Part shown: positions 7,972-15,838 of the stretch, piece after piece
Layout: every line of letters begins with the position of its first letter
How positions within the stretch are numbered: position 1 is the first letter of the stretch
Source: Bacillota bacterium
GTDB lineage: Bacteria > Bacillota > Clostridia > Acetivibrionales > DTU013
Reading direction: 5' to 3'
DNA length: 64,000 nt
Assembly (NCBI GenBank): GCA_023418915.1
Contig: JAEZYU010000034.1
Span: 13,931 to 77,930, forward strand
Notes under the pieces: generated by a model
Database searches by the model: none
Seen by the model: the letters and a program-made list of their open reading frames with translations, nothing else
What the model was told of the DNA's origin: nothing
Made by a program: the position numbers and the translations under genes

Positions 7972-10167
7972 CTAAACAACGGCTAAATGAATAAGCTTTC
8001 CCTTGAAGTCTCCATACAAACCGGTGATATTTATGCCTGCATACATCAGAGTACTGCCGCTGTACGCTTCGCCTGTACTGGTATCTCTGTAAACTGCGTT
8101 TTCATCAAGCCCCTTCAATCGAATCCTGCGACTGCGGTAATTCGGTCGCTGATAAACCTGTATGTAAGTTACGAGCGTTTCGCTCCTGTCCTTTGATACA
8201 ACAGACCATGCATCATATAGATGGTTGGCTGTGAAATCTGCTATACGGTAGTAATCCCCTTCACGTATCAGATCATTGTACTTATGGTACATTTTTACCT
8301 GTTCCGGGATCATGTCCCTGTCTTCCTTCGGTATACGTGTCACATCCAGTTCATATCCAAATGTTCCAGCCAGTGCGACGTATCCTCTAGTCTCAAATGA
8401 AGTGACTCTGTTGACGGTATGGTTGGGACAATCGCTTACATGAGCTCCGATAGTTGAAAGCGGATATACCATGGCTGTTCCGCGTTGTATTTTTAATCGC
8501 TCTATAGCATCAGTGTCATCAGAGCACCAGACCTGAGGGCTATAATACAGTATGCCCGGATCAAATCTGGCACCGCCGCCCGAGCAGTTTTCCAGGAGGA
8601 TGTGAGGGAAATCTGTCGTAAGACGATTCATCATTTCATAAACGGCTAAGATATAACGGTGGCTTGTTTCCTGCTGTCTTTCAGAAGGCAGCCAAGAGCT
8701 TCCAAGGTCACTCAGCGGCCTGTTCATATCCCACTTGACATACACTATATTGGCATCTGACAGGATCTTTTTCATCATACCGTAAACAGTCTCGACAACC
8801 TCCGGATTTGTAAGATCCAGTACATACTGGTTCCTGGCCAGGCCTGGTGTGCGGCCTGTAATATGTATGCACCATTCGGGGTGTGTACGGTATAGATCTG
8901 AATCAGGCGAGATCATTTCTGGTTCGAACCAAATCCCAAAACCCATGCCGATTTTATTTACTTCATCAACAAGATACTTCAATCCTCCCTTTATTTTTTC
9001 CTCATTTACGACCCAGTCACCGAGAGAACAGTTGTCACTGCTGCGTTTGCCGAACCAACCGTCATCCATGACCAGCATCTCAATGCCGAGAGAAGAGGCC
9101 TCTTTTGCTATCGACACCAGTTTTTCAGCATCAAAGTTAAAGTATGTAGCTTCCCAGTTGTTGATCAGAATCGGTCGTTTTTTGTCCTTGTAACGCCCTC
9201 TGATCAGGTGGCTGCGGTAAAGATCATGGAAGGTGCGTGTCATACTGCCTATTCCCTGATATGAATAAACCATGACGACCTCAGGAGTGGTAAATCTCTG
9301 TCCAGGCTCAAGCAGCCACTCAAAGTCCGTCGGATTAATGCCCATGACTACCCTTAATGTATCAAACTGCCCGCCCTCGACGCAGGCATAGAAATTTCCC
9401 GAGTATACGAGATTGAAGCCATAGACCTCGCCGAAATCCTCTGTCGCATCAGATCCCGCAACAGCAATGAAGGGATTGCACTGATGCCCCGGTTCTCCGC
9501 GGTTGGAAGAGAAGGACTTTTTTCCAAGACCTGCTGCGAGCCTTTGTACATGCCTTTCTCTTGCCCATGATCCGTGAAGTGAAATGATATCGAAATTAAT
9601 TCCTTCCAGATCGACACAGCAGGAAAGAACCTTGGTCAGACTTAGCGGGTCTGTCCCGAGATTCTTAAATCTTACGCTTCTGGTTATGACATTAAGATGC
9701 TCAAAGGCAGTGTAGACCAGAACGATCTCAAGATTCAAAATTTTATCCATACAGACGATTTCAAGCGTAGTACAGTCCTCATCACTGCCAAATGTAGCGG
9801 GAAGGCCTTCTAACGGAGGCTTTCCCTTATATATGCCGTGTGAAATATATTGAAGCTTGCTGGCTGTATGCCCGTTCACATCACGGATACCGAAGCATGT
9901 TTCGCGAAAATCCCCAATCCCGTGAGTGGGATATTCTGATGGAAAAGCGTCATAGAATGACAGCCTGTCCCTGTTGTTTTTTGAGGGTACAAAAGGGCTT
10001 TCATCAATACGCATCAAGCTGTCTGCCATTATGTTTTCATCACTGATCCGTCTGCCGAAATATACGTGACCAACGAACTGTTCCTCATCAACAATACCAA
10101 TAATATACGATGTTTTGTCAGCGTCAAGCTTGAAGATCCGCTGCTTTTTGAAATACTGAATTCCCAT
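7972..10167 (-). CDS. Alpha-galactosidase, GH36 family
   Basis: This 731-aa enzyme hydrolyses terminal alpha-1,6-galactosyl residues of raffinose-type oligosaccharides and galactomannans. It has the GH36 layout: an N-terminal beta-sandwich, a catalytic barrel and a C-terminal beta domain. MDDGWFGKR is near residue 370. The nucleophile is the Asp of KWDMNRPLSDLGS near residue 479. The acid/base Asp lies in the WCSDDTD region near residue 549. Both spacings fit the family. There is no signal peptide, so it should be cytoplasmic and needs an imported substrate. No sugar transporter is adjacent. A galactose mutarotase at 44.8 kb would serve the released galactose. Confidence 0.95.
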   Translation of the reverse strand: MGIQYFKKQRIFKLDADKTSYIIGIVDEEQFVGHVYFGRRISDENIMADSLMRIDESPFVPSKNNRDRLSFYDAFPSEYPTHGIGDFRETCFGIRDVNGHTASKLQYISHGIYKGKPPLEGLPATFGSDEDCTTLEIVCMDKILNLEIVLVYTAFEHLNVITRSVRFKNLGTDPLSLTKVLSCCVDLEGINFDIISLHGSWARERHVQRLAAGLGKKSFSSNRGEPGHQCNPFIAVAGSDATEDFGEVYGFNLVYSGNFYACVEGGQFDTLRVVMGINPTDFEWLLEPGQRFTTPEVVMVYSYQGIGSMTRTFHDLYRSHLIRGRYKDKKRPILINNWEATYFNFDAEKLVSIAKEASSLGIEMLVMDDGWFGKRSSDNCSLGDWVVNEEKIKGGLKYLVDEVNKIGMGFGIWFEPEMISPDSDLYRTHPEWCIHITGRTPGLARNQYVLDLTNPEVVETVYGMMKKILSDANIVYVKWDMNRPLSDLGSSWLPSERQQETSHRYILAVYEMMNRLTTDFPHILLENCSGGGARFDPGILYYSPQVWCSDDTDAIERLKIQRGTAMVYPLSTIGAHVSDCPNHTVNRVTSFETRGYVALAGTFGYELDVTRIPKEDRDMIPEQVKMYHKYNDLIREGDYYRIADFTANHLYDAWSVVSKDRSETLVTYIQVYQRPNYRSRRIRLKGLDENAVYRDTSTGEAYSGSTLMYAGINITGLYGDFKGKLIHLAVV

Positions 10168-10276
10168 GTCCGCCTCCTATATTACGATGCAAGCACAGCT
10201 TTATCGATTTATTATACCACTTTGTGGTCAGGCTTGAAATATTCACTTATTGATAGAAAACTTGGTCCATTGTATG

Positions 10277-10303
10277 TTTTTTCTTTGAACGATGCGTTAT
10301 AAC
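10277..10303 (+). repeat. Right-end fragment of the dispersed modular element
   Basis: TTTCTTTGAACGATGCG followed by TTATAAC matches the right end of the full element at 33067-33511. No left end or arrays are found in this 203-bp gap between divergent genes. It lies directly before a good promoter for the downstream gene. Confidence 0.6.
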
Positions 10304-10306
10304 AGG

Positions 10307-10335
10307 TTGACAATTTTCTGAAAAAAGATTTAAAT
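10307..10335 (+). promoter_or_regulatory. Probable sigma-A promoter of the acetylesterase-like gene
   Basis: A perfect -35 TTGACA (10307-10312) is followed after 17 bp by TTAAAT (10330-10335). The start codon is 35 bp further on. The -35 box begins 4 bp after the repeat fragment. Confidence 0.5.
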
Positions 10336-10370
10336 TTTATTATGCATTTTGTGAAAGGTCGTGTACACAC

Positions 10371-12290
10371 ATGGTATACAGTAAATTAAGGCTTCCGCAA
10401 TTAATCGGCGACGGTATGGTGCTGCAAAGAAACGCTGCTGTGAAGATATGGGGCTGGGCCCCACCATATGCCGGTGTGACTGTAGACTTTGACAAAAGGG
10501 TGTATAGTTGTACCGCAGGTGACGACGGGAAATGGGAGGTCACGATGGAGCCGCGGAAAGAAGGCGGCCCGTATTGTATGGAGATCACTGCCGGCAGGGC
10601 GGATACTGCCAAACCACACATTGATCGAATAATTCTCAGAGATATATTGATCGGTGATGTATGGGTCTGTTCCGGGCAATCCAATATGCAGACGCCTGTA
10701 GAACGGCTTGTTGATCTGTTTGATAAGGAGATAGCAGAGGCCTGCAGCAATGAAATCAGATATTTTCTGGTACCGGAGAGATATGATTTCAATAAAAAGC
10801 AGGATGATATGGAGGGTGGTGGCTGGATCAGTGCCGGGTATCCGAATGTACTTGGATTTTCAGCGGTTGCACTTTTTTACGCTTCTGCAATACATGGGAA
10901 GTATGGTGTGCCGGTTGGTATAATCAATGCCAGCATCGGCGGCACTCCGGTGCAAGCATGGATGAGCGAGGAGTCGTTAACTGACTGGCCTCATTATTTG
11001 AAGGAATTGGAGATATGTAAGGATACTTCCTATGTCGAGAGTGTGAAGAGGAATGATGAGAGATCTGGCGCAGAGTGGTTTGAACAGCTTAACCGGGCTG
11101 ACGCCGGCCTTTGTGATGCTGAAAAACCTTGGAGCAGTGATGATTGCGATATATCCGCCTGGTCTGCTGTGAACCTGCCTGTAAAGTTGGAGGATCAAGG
11201 ACTGAAGGGCTTGTGTGGTTCTATATGGCTGAAGAAGGAGATCGATATCCCAGATGGGCTTGCGGGAAAGCCTGCCATACTGAGAATGGGTACGATTGTT
11301 GACAGTGATGTAACGTATGTGAATGGAGTGGAGGTTGGAACAGTTGCATACCGTTATCCGCCAAGAAAGTATCTGATCCCGGCTGGTATTATGAGAGACG
11401 GAAGGAATACTATCACCGTCAGAATGGTAAGTAATGCAGGAGAAGGAGAATTTGTGACAGAAAAGCCGTATCGACTGGAGATCGGTGATCAGATTATTGA
11501 TTTGACGGGAGAGTGGAAGTATAAGATCGGGGCTGTCATGGACAGATCACTTCCTGAAATGACCTTCTTCAGTTACAAACCCAGCGGTTTGTATAACGGA
11601 ATGATCGCACCGCTCCTTAAATATGTGATCAAAGGTATTCTGTGGTATCAGGGGGAAGCAAATACCTCAGCACCGGAGGAGTACCACGGGCTGTTCACCA
11701 CAATGATTACGGACTGGAGGAAGCAATGGAAGCTTGGAAGCCTTCCTTTCCTGTTTGTTCAGCTCCACAATTTCCAGAAGCCTGTATGTGAGCCAGGCTC
11801 AAGCAGCTGGGCTGAACTCAGAGATGCGCAGCTAATGTCATTATGCCTGCCTGATACGGGAATGGCTGTGGCTATAGACGCCGGTGAATGGAACGATATT
11901 CATCCTCTTGACAAGAAGACTGTTGCTGACAGGCTTTCACTTGCGGCGTACAAAACAGCCTATGGAGAAGACAGCATATGCTGCAGTCCGATCTACAGGG
12001 ATATGATGAGGGATGGGAACAGGATAATCATCAGATTCTTTGAGCCGACAGGCGGTCTGATTTCCAAGGATGGGGAACCGCTGAGGCATTTTGCGATAGC
12101 AGGTGTCGATCGAAGATTTATTTGGGCCAGGGCTGAAATAGAAGATGACAGTGTAATCGTCTGGAGCGAAGATATAAAAGAACCTGCTGCTGTACGCTAT
12201 GCATGGGCAGACAATCCGGACGGGGCAAATCTGTATAATAAGGCCGGATTGCCAGCATCTCCTTTCAGGACTGACGATTGGGACATATAA
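10371..12290 (+). CDS. Sialate O-acetylesterase-like SGNH/SASA esterase
   Basis: This 639-aa protein belongs to the sialate O-acetylesterase (SASA) group of GDSL/SGNH-type esterases. These remove O-acetyl groups from sialic acids or plant polysaccharides. The nucleophile motif is CSGQSNM near residue 101, followed by GTPVQAW near 190, WYQGEAN near 424, and the Asp/His region DIHPLDK near 508. A beta-sandwich insertion (about 240-350) resembles the jelly-roll insert of this family. No signal peptide is seen. Start: ATG behind GAAAGG. The stop codon TAA is supplied by the first bases of a repeat left end. No sialic acid catabolic genes are nearby, so acetylated xylan-type oligosaccharides are an equally likely substrate. 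Confidence 0.85.
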   Translation: MVYSKLRLPQLIGDGMVLQRNAAVKIWGWAPPYAGVTVDFDKRVYSCTAGDDGKWEVTMEPRKEGGPYCMEITAGRADTAKPHIDRIILRDILIGDVWVCSGQSNMQTPVERLVDLFDKEIAEACSNEIRYFLVPERYDFNKKQDDMEGGGWISAGYPNVLGFSAVALFYASAIHGKYGVPVGIINASIGGTPVQAWMSEESLTDWPHYLKELEICKDTSYVESVKRNDERSGAEWFEQLNRADAGLCDAEKPWSSDDCDISAWSAVNLPVKLEDQGLKGLCGSIWLKKEIDIPDGLAGKPAILRMGTIVDSDVTYVNGVEVGTVAYRYPPRKYLIPAGIMRDGRNTITVRMVSNAGEGEFVTEKPYRLEIGDQIIDLTGEWKYKIGAVMDRSLPEMTFFSYKPSGLYNGMIAPLLKYVIKGILWYQGEANTSAPEEYHGLFTTMITDWRKQWKLGSLPFLFVQLHNFQKPVCEPGSSSWAELRDAQLMSLCLPDTGMAVAIDAGEWNDIHPLDKKTVADRLSLAAYKTAYGEDSICCSPIYRDMMRDGNRIIIRFFEPTGGLISKDGEPLRHFAIAGVDRRFIWARAEIEDDSVIVWSEDIKEPAAVRYAWADNPDGANLYNKAGLPASPFRTDDWDI

Positions 12291-12337
12291 CGAGGTGAAT
12301 TATGTCCCCCACCTCTTTACGTCCTTTCAACCTTCAG
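12286..12337 (+). repeat. Left-end fragment of the dispersed modular element
   Basis: TATAACGAGGTGAATTATG, then CCCCCACCTCTTTACGTC and a CAACCTTCAGGCTT hairpin half, match the left end of the element at 33067-33511. The fragment stops before the GTGGCGGGTACC core. Bases 12288-12290 are also the stop codon of the preceding gene. Confidence 0.8.
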
Positions 12338-12400
12338 GCTTAAAATACATGGCGACGGCTGCAATTATGCCTTTTGACTTTATTTCATTATCGACGATAT

Positions 12401-13645
12401 TCACTGTGGATCCGGTAACAGATCGCTATCGCTGTTCTCATCAATGTAAGCTGTATCATCAGCTTTATTGGTGTCATCAGTATCGGACCTGTCATCATTG
12501 ACAGGAGTATTTTCTTCAACAAGGGCATTATATTCGGCTGTAACCGTTTCTACCACATCATCCCATGTCACGCCCCATTTTGCCAGGTATGCAATCGGAT
12601 CGACATGATTTGTGCCGCCCAGATATTTACTGACATGGATGTGGCCCCACAGAGAACCGGATCCGTCCGGCTTCGCTGAGGTAACTCCTAGGCCATTCCT
12701 GTAAAGGTATTCTGCGGCTCTTCGGGTAATCTTTTTAAAGGATATATTAAAATTATTTCTTGTGTATTCATGACACAGCTCAAGATGTATGAACCTGTCA
12801 TTGGCATATTTTCCCGCACCCCATGCTTTGTAATCGGGATCCGCCACCTGTATGATCTGGTCTGCATCTATAAATTCATGTACAAATGCATTCTCCCAGT
12901 TGTGTTTGACATAATTTGCTTCTATCCTGGCACTATCACCCGGATTATCCGTATAGTGGATTACTACTCCGTCATATTTTCCCACACCTTTCAGGAATGG
13001 TTCCTGTGGTGCCGCCCTGACCCACTCTTTGACTATTTCATATTTGGGGGTGATTTCGGCAGGTTCTGTCCTGCCCTGATCGTCTCCGCCTCTAGAAGAA
13101 GCATCAATTTGTTCCAGTAATCTTCCGATCATGGAAACGGTTTTTGTGTCAGCCACTCCATGGGGCTCGATTCCGTAGTACTTCTGGAATTGTGTCAGCG
13201 CCGCTTCTGTGATGGATGCGAAATTACCGGTAGGCGATACTTTCATATAACCCAGCGCTATCAAATCCTTCTGAAGCTTCTTGACCCCGCTGCCCTTTGA
13301 TCCTTTCGCTAATCCTTTTGGTTTAGGCTTTTTTGGCGGAGCAGGTCTTAGCAATTCATCAAGTTTTGCATGTGTCAGCGTTGCTACGACTCCTGTGGTA
13401 GGTATTTTGTATTTTTTCTGAAATTTCTTGACTGCAGTCAGAGTTATTTCCCCGAAATATCCGGTTGGAGTAACAGTAAAAAAGCCCAGCTTTTTTAGGT
13501 TGGTCTGTAGTGTTTTTACCGCACTGCTGTTCATGCCCTTTCTGAGCACAGGCTTTGAAGCTGCAAACGTACCTGCAGAAGCTATTATAAAAGATAGTAA
13601 TAACAGGATGCTTACTATAATAAGCTTGTTTCGATTTTTTATCAT
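12401..13645 (-). CDS. Secreted N-acetylmuramoyl-L-alanine amidase with two peptidoglycan-binding domains
   Basis: A 414-aa secreted protein. A signal peptide (about 1-28) is followed by two PG_binding_1 repeats (about 35-95 and 110-175, with KTLQTNLKKLGFF and KKLQKDLIALGYM). An amidase_2-type catalytic domain follows (about 215-345), with zinc-ligand regions VVIHYTD, FVHEFI and GHIHVSKYL, and an acidic Asp-rich tail of some 35 residues. It cleaves the bond between MurNAc and the stem peptide. The start follows GGAGGAAATTA. It points toward the acetylesterase gene, with a repeat fragment between. Confidence 0.88.
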   Translation of the reverse strand: MIKNRNKLIIVSILLLLSFIIASAGTFAASKPVLRKGMNSSAVKTLQTNLKKLGFFTVTPTGYFGEITLTAVKKFQKKYKIPTTGVVATLTHAKLDELLRPAPPKKPKPKGLAKGSKGSGVKKLQKDLIALGYMKVSPTGNFASITEAALTQFQKYYGIEPHGVADTKTVSMIGRLLEQIDASSRGGDDQGRTEPAEITPKYEIVKEWVRAAPQEPFLKGVGKYDGVVIHYTDNPGDSARIEANYVKHNWENAFVHEFIDADQIIQVADPDYKAWGAGKYANDRFIHLELCHEYTRNNFNISFKKITRRAAEYLYRNGLGVTSAKPDGSGSLWGHIHVSKYLGGTNHVDPIAYLAKWGVTWDDVVETVTAEYNALVEENTPVNDDRSDTDDTNKADDTAYIDENSDSDLLPDPQ

Positions 13646-14110
13646 TAATTTCCTCCGAGATGTTGTATGTTAATCGACATTTTTCCTGATTATGCTACTA
13701 TTTTACCATTTTTTTGACAATTAGTGAATAAGAAATTTGACCTATTTTACCTATACATTTGTCAGGTAATTCACAAAAGTGGATCATATTACAGTTATAG
13801 GCAGTTGAGGCAGACGGTATTGGCAAAATCATATACACATGGCGGTGGTGCAAAAAAACATAAATATAGAGCCTTGTTACAAAAACTTTGGAAATGACCG
13901 ATGTCAGCAGCAATTATATGTTAAAATGGGTAATGAATTTTCTGAGCATGATGCGGATAACATAGAAGTGTGGATATATGAATTTGACTCCATGCAGGGT
14001 GACGGTTCTGCCCGGCTTACGGTATTTAAGTCCCGCTGATAAAGCATCCCTGTTAATTGACGAATATTAACGTTAAATATTTGTTAATAATTTATTTATA
14101 TAATTATGCT
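13646..14110. other. Gene-free stretch before the M23 peptidase gene
   Basis: No gene is convincing here. A 66-codon open frame at 13839-14039 has no ribosome binding site and no recognisable similarity. The final 70 bp are very AT-rich and probably belong to the promoter region of the next gene. Confidence 0.5.
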
Positions 14111-14196
14111 ATAAAATAAACTTGGTAAGGCCATAAAATAAACTTGGCAAAGGTATAGAATAAATTTAGTAAGATCAAGAATATATTTGCAAGCCA
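14111..14196 (+). repeat. Four 22-bp tandem repeats upstream of the M23 peptidase gene
   Basis: Units begin at 14111, 14133, 14155 and 14177 with consensus ATAAAATAAACTTGGTAAGG. The first two are nearly identical and the last two have diverged. They end 46 bp before the peptidase start. A period of two helical turns directly upstream of a gene is compatible with a protein-binding array, but simple slippage would give the same pattern. Confidence 0.75.
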
Positions 14197-14242
14197 TATT
14201 TTATTCGAACTATATTTATTTGTATACATAAACGGAGATGAA

Positions 14243-15589
14243 ATGAAAAAAACATTCGATAAAAAGATATTGATGATACCTATGGTGATAATAACAACAA
14301 TAATAACCGTAGCGCTGCTTGTCCAATCTACAAGGGCTTATGAAGTCATTTTGGATGATACGCCGATAGGGATAGTAGAAAGTCAGACTGTTTTTCAAAA
14401 CATTGTGGAGGATATTGTAAGAGATGCAGAGAAGGAATACGGGACTGAGGTTCTTGTTCTAAACGACATAGGTTATAAGGAGGTTTACCTTCCGGATAAC
14501 AGCAAAGTAATAGATACAGCATCAAAAACGTCGCTGACTCAGCTTAAAAACAGTATGGAGCTTAAAGCAAGAGCATTTGCGATCAATGTGGACGGTACTG
14601 ATATTGCATATCTCAGAGACAGGACATCTGCTGAGGGAATCCTTGAAAAAATAAAGGCTCCTTTCATTCAGGACAGTGAAAATGGCAGCACTGTTGGGTT
14701 TCTTGAAAGCGTAAGCATCATACAAAGGGATGTCACAGCAGACAAACTGCAAGAACCGGACGAGGTTTACAGCAGTATTACAAAGGAGAATGAGACAGTC
14801 CGCAGGTATGTGGTTCAGGAAGGTGATACAGTAAGCGAGATTGCAGAAAAACTGGGCGTAAGTCTCAAAGATATACAAAGGGCCAATCCGGAGCTGAATA
14901 TACACAGAATTTCCATCGGACAGGAGTTGAGCCTTTCTGTGCCGAGATATATGATAAACGTTCGGCAGTGTGTCACCGAAGCATATGAAGATTCAGTTCC
15001 ATTTGCTGTGGAGTATGAAGAAACCTCAGAGCTTTATAAGGGTGATACCAAGGTCAAGGTAAAGGGTACGGAGGGCAAAAAGCAGGTAAAGGCAGAGAAA
15101 ATTAGTATCAATGGCATATTGGATGAAACCCGGGTCGTAGACGAATTTGTTATAACACCTCCCGAAACACAAGTCGTATTGAAGGGTACAAAAGCGAGGC
15201 CCCGCACGATGGCATACGGCGAATTCATCTGGCCGAGCAGGGGAGGTACCATAACCTCCAGGTTTGGAGCCAGATGGGGTGAAAGACATTCAGGCGTTGA
15301 CATAGGTGTACCCAAAGGTTCCCCCAATAAGGCAGCTGACGGCGGTGTGGTCAAATTCACAGGCTGGAGCGGCAATTATGGTAAGCTTGTTATCATTGAC
15401 CATGAGAACGGCTATACGACCTATTACGGTCATAATGATACCATAAAGGTCAAAAAGGGCCAGAGGGTTGCCCGAGGCGACATAATAGGCACAGCAGGCG
15501 AAACAGGCAGAGCTACAGGGCCTCACCTGCACTTTGAGGTCAGAAAGAACGGAGTACCGGTAAATCCGCTTCCGTTTATATCAAGGTAA
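14243..15589 (+). CDS. Membrane-anchored M23 peptidase with LysM and G5 domains
   Basis: A 448-aa cell-wall endopeptidase. It has an N-terminal membrane anchor (residues 10-30), a long extracellular segment, a LysM peptidoglycan-binding domain (about 188-235, VVQEGDTVSEIAEKLGV) and a G5 domain (about 240-320). The C-terminal M23 domain has zinc ligands in HSGVDIG (His349, Asp353) and GPHLHFEV. M23 enzymes cut peptide crosslinks in peptidoglycan. This architecture is common in Clostridia and Bacilli. Start: ATG behind GGAG. It is preceded by the 22-bp repeats and followed by two repeat-element pieces. Confidence 0.92.
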   Translation: MKKTFDKKILMIPMVIITTIITVALLVQSTRAYEVILDDTPIGIVESQTVFQNIVEDIVRDAEKEYGTEVLVLNDIGYKEVYLPDNSKVIDTASKTSLTQLKNSMELKARAFAINVDGTDIAYLRDRTSAEGILEKIKAPFIQDSENGSTVGFLESVSIIQRDVTADKLQEPDEVYSSITKENETVRRYVVQEGDTVSEIAEKLGVSLKDIQRANPELNIHRISIGQELSLSVPRYMINVRQCVTEAYEDSVPFAVEYEETSELYKGDTKVKVKGTEGKKQVKAEKISINGILDETRVVDEFVITPPETQVVLKGTKARPRTMAYGEFIWPSRGGTITSRFGARWGERHSGVDIGVPKGSPNKAADGGVVKFTGWSGNYGKLVIIDHENGYTTYYGHNDTIKVKKGQRVARGDIIGTAGETGRATGPHLHFEVRKNGVPVNPLPFISR

Positions 15590-15607
15590 TATAACGATGC
15601 GTTGTAA
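15590..15607 (+). repeat. Solo footprint of the dispersed element (left and right ends fused)
   Basis: TATAACGATGCGTTGTAA lies 1 bp after the M23 gene stop codon. It reads as the left-end ATAACGATGCG merging directly into the right-end ACGATGCGTTATAA with one change. This is what recombination between the shared ACGATGCG at the two ends of a full element would leave. Confidence 0.5.
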
Positions 15608-15738
15608 TGACCAGAGTGAAATAAACAGTTTGATAATGGACCGCTGTTCAAAATGCAGTGGTTCATTTTGTCGATAAATAATGTTAATTAACAATAAATA
15701 CCGGGTAATATATTTTTAGTTTAGACGAAGCAGGTATT

Positions 15739-15812
15739 GTATAACGGGGCGAAGGATGTCCCCACCTCTTAACAGCCCATCAGGCTGAAAAACGCTAATA
15801 CGTCTTTTCAAC
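15739..15812 (+). repeat. Left-end fragment of the dispersed modular element with one hairpin unit
   Basis: GTATAACGGGGCGAAGGATG, CCCCACCTCTTAACAG, then CAGGCTGAAAAACGCTAATA and CGTCTTTTCAACCC reproduce the left end plus about one unit of the hairpin array. It ends about 26 bp before the start codon of the c-di-GMP protein, just upstream of its ribosome binding site. Confidence 0.8.
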
Positions 15813-15838
15813 CCGGAATGATATTTTGGAGGATGAAT

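Noticed and set aside
13839..14039. 66-codon frame upstream of the M23 gene
   Set aside because: No ribosome binding site and no recognisable domain.
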